A stretch of 19,899 nucleotides of DNA from positions 1 to 19,899 of the forward strand of contig JAATVP010000120.1 in the NCBI GenBank assembly GCA_014523625.1. The letters run 5' to 3'. Positions 14,178-19,899 of this stretch are shown here, in pieces; positions within the stretch are counted from its first letter, which is position 1; every line of letters begins with the position of its first letter. The notes beneath the pieces were generated by a model, which did no database searches, was not told the origin of the DNA, and saw only the letters and a program-made list of their open reading frames with translations. Origin of the DNA: Nitrososphaerales archaeon TH5896. Lineage in GTDB: Archaea; Thermoproteota; Nitrososphaeria; Nitrososphaerales; Nitrososphaeraceae. Both the position numbers and the translations under genes were made by a program.

Positions 14178-15036
14178 AGGGATTTAAGTAAGTTTCAGCG
14201 GTAAGCACCCTTTGCTATGCCGCAATGAGCTAACATTTGTATTCATGGATTTGTAAAACTAAATGATACCTCAATTCATTATTGTCCTCAATTACAATAA
14301 ACTATTCTTGCCCTATTTTCACATCTGAATCATTTCTGATCAAACGTATTCGCATATTTTGCTGGGATGATTGAAATATAATACTTTGAGGGCCGGATTC
14401 GGTTGCACTAACTTTAAATCGAACTTGACCGGAGCGGCTCATGAGCGGCTCACGGTTAATTCCTGAGCAGCGGCTTGAGGCTTTGGGGAGGGAAGTATTA
14501 AATTCTGCCATTTGTTATTAATCACATCTTTGCAGCTAGCGAATCGAAGGCCTTAGCAAGGATTATGGGAAGCATGATGTTATTCAGAGATTGGATCATG
14601 GTATCACGAAGCATGTTCTAATCTTAGTCTCAAACACATGCTTCATTCGTCATATGAAAGGAGTATGGTTGAAAGGACGATACATCTCCTAAAAAATTGA
14701 ACGATAAAGTTAACTTGGATATCGCTAGTTCTGATATATTCCCAATACTTTACTGAAGGTCAAGCAGCAATCCAGTGCCTATCAATAATCATATTCATGA
14801 GCTAAAACCTGTTCATCTAGTAAGACACACAGAATTTCAGAATGAAATCCAAAATACCGTACCTGAAATCATTGAAGTCAAGTTACTCTGAATTATGCTG
14901 AATAAGGGAAACTGAATTGGATGAAAGAGAGTGAAGATTCAAGATGACACATAATCATGTTATCCAGAAAACCAAATAGGATGGCAACTTCCACTCTATA
15001 ATTTTATATTTGCAACATTCTCTTTCGTTAAGGGAA
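14178..15036. other. Long intergenic region, at most one small ORF
   Basis: About 860 bp. A possible minus-strand small gene (14302-14511) is listed separately. Within it lies a short direct repeat GAGCGGCTCA twice (about 14433-14442 and 14444-14453). From about 14520 to 15000 no credible ORF, tRNA or clear repeat is seen. A TATA-like stretch (TATAATTTTATATTTG, about 14998-15012) precedes the next gene by some 25 nt. Confidence 0.35.
14302..14511 (-). CDS. Possible small hypothetical protein
   Basis: 69 residues from ATG. The second half (QVRFKVSATESGPQSIIFQ, then QNMRIRLIRNDSDVKIGQE) has alternating polar and hydrophobic residues like beta strands, and the composition is protein-like. No Shine-Dalgarno or TATA box is evident and no family is recognised, so it may be a chance ORF in a long spacer. 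Confidence 0.28.
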   Translation of the reverse strand: MAEFNTSLPKASSRCSGINREPLMSRSGQVRFKVSATESGPQSIIFQSSQQNMRIRLIRNDSDVKIGQE

Positions 15037-16185
15037 ATGCCTAGAAGAACTTTGATCTTCTCTATTACTGTTATTTTCTTCTCCTTATTCGTAGTCGTCA
15101 TTATAGGGTTATCCATAACCAATTCTTCCTCTCAAATTCATTCAACCACCATTACAGAAATTGATAAGCCGGTCGGAGTGTGGGGTCCTTTTTCTAATAG
15201 TGGACAAAATCTCGAACAGCTATGGGGAATTAACCAGAGTGAAGCAATATCTGATATTATTACAAAGGGATTTGATGAATATTATTTTGTTATGAGTAAT
15301 TTTGATAATCCTAAGCAAATTGATTCGACGGAATCATTACTACAGTCCGCTGAGAACCTTGATCAGGGTCTAAAAATAATAATCATAGTGCTTCCACCTT
15401 CTGAAGGAGGCCCCGATGGAAATTACGATTGGGATGGCTGGATTAAATATTTCAATTCTCTTAAGGAGAGGTATCCAAACTCCTTTGAAGGATTTACTAT
15501 CGATGATTTCAATTGGATTAGCACGAGAAATGATACTAGATTTGAATACAACATTGATTTTATGGAACATTCAAATCTAATAGATGCACTCCAGCACAAG
15601 AAAGAAGATGTAAAATTTTTTCCCACTGTGTATTTTGAAGGCGAAAGGACAGATGCAGTCATAAACGAATATCTAAATTATGTAGATGGTATTATTGCAG
15701 TAAGTGGCTGCTACTACAATGTGTCTGCATTAGAACCACAATTACACCTTTTTGGAGAACTCTTTGATAATAAACCTATGAAGTATGTTGTATATCCAAC
15801 GATAACGCACAACTATACTAGACAAAACTACAGCCCTCCAAGTGATCAGCTTGTAATCTCAACATTATCTATCGCATCTCGAACGGTCGACGGCATAATA
15901 ATATGGCACAAAATAGATAGTCCTGTAATACAAGAATACTTGAAAAATATCGACAATAGTGAAGCATACATATCTAAGATGAATCGTATGAAAGAAGTAC
16001 AAATTGAAGAGGAACTTACAACATGGGATACAGCCAATAAGAATCATATTAATAGTACCGAAGAAAAGAACTGTCTAGATTGGTATGAAAAATATTTACG
16101 TGCATACAATTACTGGGTAAGTTTAGACTCTGTTCAAAAGGAAGATGATTCGTTAAAGGAAAAGTTGTTAAGTTTTATAGATTAA
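15037..16185 (+). CDS. Membrane-anchored or secreted TIM-barrel-like protein (glycoside-hydrolase-like)
   Basis: 382 residues from the ATG at 15037; a TTG at 15010 would add nine residues but overlaps the presumed TATA region. Residues 5-26 are a signal anchor (LIFSITVIFFSLFVVVIIGL). Then come regularly spaced beta strands: PVGVWGPF (45-52), EYYFVMSNF, LKIIIIVLPP, EGFTIDDF (151-158), VKFFPTVYFEG, VDGIIAVSGC, KYVVYPTI and VDGIIIWHK. Seven to eight such strands alternating with helices fit a (beta/alpha)8 barrel. Acidic residues at strand ends, the Asp pair in IDDF and Glu201 in YFEG, sit where glycosidases keep catalytic acids. Function, substrate and family are not established. The C-terminus (about 305-380) is helical. 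Several N-x-S/T sites suit an external location. Confidence 0.75.
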   Translation: MPRRTLIFSITVIFFSLFVVVIIGLSITNSSSQIHSTTITEIDKPVGVWGPFSNSGQNLEQLWGINQSEAISDIITKGFDEYYFVMSNFDNPKQIDSTESLLQSAENLDQGLKIIIIVLPPSEGGPDGNYDWDGWIKYFNSLKERYPNSFEGFTIDDFNWISTRNDTRFEYNIDFMEHSNLIDALQHKKEDVKFFPTVYFEGERTDAVINEYLNYVDGIIAVSGCYYNVSALEPQLHLFGELFDNKPMKYVVYPTITHNYTRQNYSPPSDQLVISTLSIASRTVDGIIIWHKIDSPVIQEYLKNIDNSEAYISKMNRMKEVQIEEELTTWDTANKNHINSTEEKNCLDWYEKYLRAYNYWVSLDSVQKEDDSLKEKLLSFID

Positions 16186-16235
16186 CATGCATAAACATAT
16201 ATAGATTTAGGCTAGTATAAGTATGAAGTATTTCA

Positions 16236-16712
16236 ATGCCTTCCATGCAATTATCCAACCATGAAAATGTAAATAGTAAAAAGCTACAGTCAGTCGAAGC
16301 CGTACCCCGCACTGGGTTACTAACCAGGTATTTAGATAATGTAAAATCAATGAATACTTTAACTGCAGGGCAGTATAAGTCTGAATTAAACAGTTTTATA
16401 AAATTTGTATGTGATATAGAAATCAGTCCACGAAAGTTCAGTCTTAAGGTGAGGCTTCCCAAATCTGTTAGAAAGGAGAAAGAACCATTGAATAAAGAAG
16501 ATATTGTAACAATCCTTAATGCTTGTTCAAACGTGCGATTGAAAACTTACGTTATGCTACTCGCCGCACAAGGTGCTCTACCTCTGGTAGGAGGAGCGAA
16601 TCATCAAATTCTTGATACTAGCGAGTTGTCTCATGTTAATCTATCTTTTGATAGTATCACGCTTCAAATAAACCCTGAGCCAAAAGATAAGAATAACGAA
16701 AGAGTTGTATAA
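16236..16712 (+). pseudogene. Tyrosine recombinase (integrase) remnant
   Basis: 158 residues. The N-terminal part (about 25-70, LLTRYLDNVKSMNTLTAGQY) resembles the SAM-like core-binding domain. KVRLPKSVRKEKEPLNKEDIVTILNAC then RLKTYVMLLAAQG is the typical entry to the catalytic domain. Where integrases continue with G-x-R-x-x-E, carrying the first catalytic Arg, this has GALPLVGGANHQ. After LQINPEPKDKNNERVV it stops, so the second half with His-x-x-Arg and the nucleophilic Tyr is missing. It is therefore inactive as a recombinase and probably a relic of an integrated element. It lies between two secreted-protein loci. No attachment sites were recognised. Confidence 0.7.
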
Positions 16713-16788
16713 TCAGGAAAAGATGGCTATAGTTTCCGAGAGTAATAAATATATCTGCCATAAATCTTGATGAATCAAATATTTGTAG

Positions 16789-16798
16789 CTTATAAAAG
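16789..16798 (+). promoter_or_regulatory. TATA box of the secreted-protein operon
   Basis: CTTATAAAAG is a strong archaeal TATA element. Transcription would start near 16817-16824, about 30-35 nt before the ATG at 16854. Confidence 0.6.
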
Positions 16799-16810
16799 TA
16801 TTAATCGTAG

Positions 16811-16830
16811 TCGCCTATAATAAAAGGCGA
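16811..16830. promoter_or_regulatory. Inverted repeat at the predicted transcription start
   Basis: TCGCCT (16811-16816) and AGGCGA (16825-16830) form a perfect 6-bp inverted repeat with an 8-nt AT loop, extendable by one G-T pair. It straddles the predicted start site of the operon, so it may be a repressor site or a short 5' hairpin. Confidence 0.45.
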
Positions 16831-16853
16831 TTGATATAGATAGCCATAATTTT

Positions 16854-18031
16854 ATGAAAAGATTAGAATTAGTAGGACTGTGCTTCGGATTAGTAATAGT
16901 TCTAATTTTTGGCTCTATAGTCGTAAATTTATTCGTACCAGTTTATGCTCAAGGTGAATACGTTGTATTCCCAGAAACAGCGTCGGTTTCCACTACTGCT
17001 GATGTAACACCTCTCAAATTTATGCTCAAAGCCATATCAAAACCGAGCGGAGAAGTCGAGAAAGTCACAGGATTCAAGATTGATCCTACCTAAATGTCCT
17101 GAGTATCTCAGAAGGTGGCATCATCTCTCCTGTTTCGACAGACGAGTCTATGGTATTTGAACAAGCCAAAGCCACCTCTTCATCTGATTCTCTATTTGAA
17201 CTACAGAAGGCAACAAGACAAGGACAGCAATCAGAACCACCACAATCAATTGGTGGCTTCTCAATTACTGGTCTTGTCCCAGGAGTATATACGTTGGATT
17301 TGATTGGTACCAAAAATGGTGCTAAAGCCGCATACGAAGGCATATTGGTAATAGGTCAGAACACAGAGAATCCTCAAGTAAAGCAGATAGTAGAGAAGGA
17401 AGTCAATGAAGGAGAACAAGATACCACTATCATTGATATCGTAACTATATTTCAAACACCACCAGCTCAACTACAACAGCAACAAACATCACAGGGTCAA
17501 TCTCAGCCAGGAGCTCCACCACAGACTCTAGCAGCAGGGCAGCAGCAACAACCACAAAGTGGACTACCGCAAACTTTAGCAGCGGGACAGCAGCTTTCGA
17601 CCCAATCAACAGGACCCATTGCACAACAGTTGCCACCAGGCGGAGCGGGAGCCGGAATGCAGCCACTGGCAGCACAACCACAACCACAACAGCTGACTAC
17701 ACCAGCTGGCAATGGGCAGCAAAATGTGACTGGATCTGACCAATGCGTATTGAATCCAGGCCTGCCAGAGTGTCAACAAGTAGGTGATGTTCCCTTAGCA
17801 CTTCTGGGAGCAGAATCATGTCAAGAAGGATTTGTAGGTACTCCACCTCAATGTTCTCCAATAGAGTCTGGAAATGAACCGGTAGATCCAAACGAACCTT
17901 TATTACGGGACACTGGAGAAACTGGCGAAGGTGATGAAACTGAAGATTCAGGAGATTCTGATGATACAGATACTGAGGATTCAGAATCTGATTCAGAAAG
18001 TGATGGGGAAGGAGAAGGAGAAGGAGAATGA
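16854..18031 (+). pseudogene. Secreted Gln/Pro-rich, acidic-tailed protein with a one-base frameshift
   Basis: The frame starts at ATG 16854: signal peptide (about residues 7-33, ending PVYAQG), then EYVVFPETASVSTTADVTPL and EKVTGFKIDPT, where TAA stops it at 17091-17093. Another frame continues seamlessly as LNVLSISEGGIISPVSTDES into the long ORF that has an ATG at 17150 and ends at 18031. Adding one C to the CC before TAA restores a single protein of about 390 residues. Order: beta-rich domain with SIGGFSITGLVPGVYTLDLI, a Gln/Pro-rich stretch with two PQTLAAGQQ repeats, two Cys pairs (CVLNPGLPEC, CQEGFVGTPPQC), and an Asp/Glu/Ser tail ending in Gly-Glu repeats. It is probably a cell-surface protein. 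The break could be real, a sequencing error or programmed slippage. The stop overlaps the next gene's ATG. Confidence 0.75.
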
Positions 18032-19221
18032 AGAATCGGATCTATCTCTCTAGTGGTTCACTAATAGTGTGTTTTACGTTACTGTTGATCTTGGTTTTTG
18101 GTTCGGTTTTCTCCTCTACAAATAACACATTTGGGGCTGATATGCCGGGAGGTTCAATGGACAGTGGAGGCAGTGGGGGAAATAGTAACCAAGGTGGAGA
18201 TTCTGGAGATGGAGATGGAGATAACAGGGGTGACGACAGTTCCGATGCACCATTAACTACTGATTCTCTTACTGCAGGAGGGGATTCAGACGATGATTCG
18301 GAAGGGGTCGAAGATAATGATAATAATAATGACAATGAACCCACATCTAAAGATGCACCCGTAACTACTGATACTCTAACAGCGAAAAAGATAGAATGCC
18401 CTAAAGGTCAAGAAGTTAGTCTTTTCTCGACACTCTGTGCACCGAGTAAAGAACCATCCCTTGACTTTGATGCTATAATTGGAATTGACCCAGATAAATA
18501 TGGTTTGGTAGCTAGTAAGAACAATCCTGATGGATCTACGACCACTATCTTCCAAAACAAAGACCCGACACCTGATAAAGTTGTGAGAATTGAGAAAACT
18601 GCCTTTCGTGAGGGTACTACAAAAGTAATCTATGTAGATAAGTATGGCGGCACTACTGAGAGAAGAACTAATTCGAAAGGGAACATAGAGGAAATCGAAA
18701 AGGACAAAGATAACAACCTACTTCGGACCTACTCCTGCTGCCCTAAAGGAGTAGCAATAGATAGCAAATATTCAGGAGGGAAGCCATACCAAGTCAGCAA
18801 ATATCATGGAGACGAAAAGGAGATAACGAAAATTGCCCCAGATGATAGTTTTACACAGACCTCATTCTATGAGCCTGGTGTTTATCAACCAACCAAGATA
18901 GTTACCGATTATCGTGATCCACCAGGAAGAAAGGTTACGGAAACTTTTGATGGTAATGTAAGAACAGTAATTGATTATAACCCACAAGATGGTTGGACAA
19001 CTTCCAAATCCACTGACCAACGAACTGGCAGCACAACTACTGAGATAACTAAAAACAATCCAAATGGCAGCATTAGTACTAAGAATCCAGACAATACTAT
19101 AACGACTAAAAATAAGGATGGCAGTTGGTTTATTGCGTTTCCGTCGTCACAAGATGGTTCGGTTAAAACATATCATTCTGATGGTAGAACGACTATAGAC
19201 AAACCCCGAATAAATGAATAA
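18028..19221 (+). CDS. Secreted protein with acidic linker and YD-like beta repeats
   Basis: 397 residues. The ATG overlaps the previous stop as ATGA, and the upstream Gly-Glu codons (GGAGAAGGAGAAGGAG) serve as its ribosome-binding site, so translation is coupled. Residues 9-36 are a signal peptide. Residues 38-107 form a Gly/Ser/Asp/Asn-rich linker with an internal repeat (DAPLTTDSLTA, 73-83; DAPVTTDTLTA, 109-119). A Cys pair (ECPKGQEVSLFSTLCAP) and SCCPKG are likely disulphides. From about 155 the protein consists of short turn-strand repeats such as NNPDGSTTTIFQNKD, DKYGGTTERRTNSKGN, NNPNGSISTKNPDN and NKDGSWFIAF, like YD/RHS-type strand repeats, though no toxin or RHS core is present. A role as surface adhesin or matrix component is inference only. 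Confidence 0.85.
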   Translation: MKNRIYLSSGSLIVCFTLLLILVFGSVFSSTNNTFGADMPGGSMDSGGSGGNSNQGGDSGDGDGDNRGDDSSDAPLTTDSLTAGGDSDDDSEGVEDNDNNNDNEPTSKDAPVTTDTLTAKKIECPKGQEVSLFSTLCAPSKEPSLDFDAIIGIDPDKYGLVASKNNPDGSTTTIFQNKDPTPDKVVRIEKTAFREGTTKVIYVDKYGGTTERRTNSKGNIEEIEKDKDNNLLRTYSCCPKGVAIDSKYSGGKPYQVSKYHGDEKEITKIAPDDSFTQTSFYEPGVYQPTKIVTDYRDPPGRKVTETFDGNVRTVIDYNPQDGWTTSKSTDQRTGSTTTEITKNNPNGSISTKNPDNTITTKNKDGSWFIAFPSSQDGSVKTYHSDGRTTIDKPRINE

Positions 19222-19466
19222 ATCAGTCAAATCCAGTCGAATAAATAAACCTGTGCTAATATAGTAGTAGTAGTATGGTGCAATTCAAGGATCTCCAAAA
19301 GTTAGTACAATCGTAATCTGATCTTACTAAGTATTTAACCTATTATTTATTATGAAGATATCTTCGTAATACTATACATTATAGGTAAGATTTCTTTATC
19401 ATAATTCGTTCTTAATGTTTAAAGGGCCGGTGGTTAGGTCTTCAAGGTTTGAAGCGTAAAAATGTG
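19222..19466. other. Intergenic region after the secreted-protein operon
   Basis: No ORF. It contains a short (AGT)n run (about 19263-19275) and a perfect 12-bp palindrome GAAGATATCTTC (19354-19365), whose core AAGATATCTT equals that of the palindrome at the two duplicated promoters. Confidence 0.35.
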
Positions 19467-19599
19467 TTACCAGAGATAAGGCAACGTTTCCATTGCAACC
19501 CATCCTTTATCATCGATTTCCAGGATGACAGTTGCATTGACAACCAGTTCCACCGGCAAAACTATGAGTACAATACTCGTGCCTTCTGGTGCTAAACAA
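19467..19599 (-). pseudogene. Possible frameshifted C-terminal part of the edge gene
   Basis: The minus strand encodes a protein-like stretch CLAPEGTSIVLIVLPVELVV then NATVILEIDDKGWVAMETL, ending at a stop at 19467. It lies directly downstream of the gene at 19600-19899 but in another frame, and has no good start of its own. The frame changes at an AT-repeat run (about 19603-19622), a likely slippage site. If so, both pieces were once one gene. Confidence 0.35.
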
Positions 19600-19899
19600 T
19601 CAAAGTTTATTATATATATTATTATGTACCTTAGGCTCATGTGATGCTCCAAGAGCTGTTAAAGTACCAGTATAGTCACCTGTAACCTCCGTCACAAAGT
19701 CAAAATTATCCAATGTTTTGAGAATTTCAAGTGTTAATCTCATATTCGTTACATAGTGAGTACCTTTGTCATATATTGCTGGAACAAAGCCGGTAGTTTT
19801 CCATATATGATCTTTACACCATTCTGAATCGGTACCAGGCTTGGTAAATACTTCTACCATGTAAAAAGGTGCACGTTCAGATTTTTCTTCCTCACGTAC
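19600..19899 (-). CDS. Hypothetical protein, 5' end beyond the window
   Basis: The frame is open to the right edge: VREEEKSERAPFYMVEVF, continuing as TKPGTDSEWCKDHIWKTTG, FVPAIYDKGTHYVTNMRLTL, EILKTLDNFDFVTEVTGDYT and GTLTALGASHEP. An ATG at 19860 is possible, but the upstream residues read naturally, so the gene probably starts outside. The composition is that of a soluble globular protein. No family is recognised. The end (KVHNNIYNKL) comes from an AT-repeat run and may be a frameshift product; the original C-terminus may lie in the next frame at 19467-19599. Confidence 0.55.
   Translation of the reverse strand, partial: VREEEKSERAPFYMVEVFTKPGTDSEWCKDHIWKTTGFVPAIYDKGTHYVTNMRLTLEILKTLDNFDFVTEVTGDYTGTLTALGASHEPKVHNNIYNKL

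Noticed and set aside
14520..15000. Search for a tRNA or small RNA in the long spacer
   Set aside because: No T-loop or anticodon-arm pattern and no strong inverted repeats found by eye.
17445..17891. Minus-strand Val/Ala/Cys-rich frames
   Set aside because: Shadow translations of the Gln/Pro-rich repeat region on the plus strand.

Overview
The window most resembles the chromosome of a soil ammonia-oxidising archaeon (Nitrososphaerota/Thaumarchaeota, perhaps close to Nitrosocosmicus). This is inferred from AT-rich DNA, TATA-type promoters lying 20-28 nt before start codons (many messages look leaderless), a DUF763 protein with a C-terminal helix-hairpin-helix, an F420-type luciferase-like oxidoreductase, and long secreted low-complexity proteins. 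No rRNA, tRNA or CRISPR array was seen.

Left part (1-3433): the tail of a gene cut by the window edge, two charged coiled-coil/basic proteins of unknown function separated by a spacer with repeated hairpins (774-975), a VOC (glyoxalase-fold) gene with bacterial-looking composition followed by a tiny ORF behind a strong Shine-Dalgarno, and a small hypothetical gene.

Centre-left (3471-6380): a module framed by two copies of the same roughly 75-bp promoter block. Copy 1 drives an epoxide-hydrolase-like gene that is broken by a deletion removing its catalytic nucleophile and by a 4-bp duplication. Copy 2 lies before a GC-rich, probably bacterial DUF899 gene. Between them are an ArsR-type repressor and an SRPBCC/AHSA1 protein, transcribed as a minus-strand pair. 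Both promoter copies carry the same 16-bp palindrome overlapping the TATA box, a good candidate for a shared operator. The second copy still carries the hydrolase's first three codons, now ending in TAG.

Middle (6605-9853): two diverged direct repeats of about 300 bp, each holding remnants of the same lost ORF, frame two hypothetical minus-strand genes, an F420-dependent LLM-class oxidoreductase and a small membrane ORF. A cytidine-deaminase-family gene follows, with an overlapping 14-codon leader ORF.

Right-middle (10084-14511): short tandem repeats, a truncated metallo-beta-lactamase-fold gene, an MDR NADP-dependent reductase, DUF763, and a protein with C2H2 zinc-finger spacing in which the second Cys is Asp.

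Right part (15037-19899): an exported protein with a TIM-barrel-like strand pattern, a tyrosine-recombinase remnant, a two-gene operon of secreted low-complexity proteins (the first frameshifted, the second coupled to it by an ATGA overlap), and an unknown gene running off the window end. Several broken genes, a recombinase remnant and paired repeats suggest an accessory region with repeated insertion and decay.
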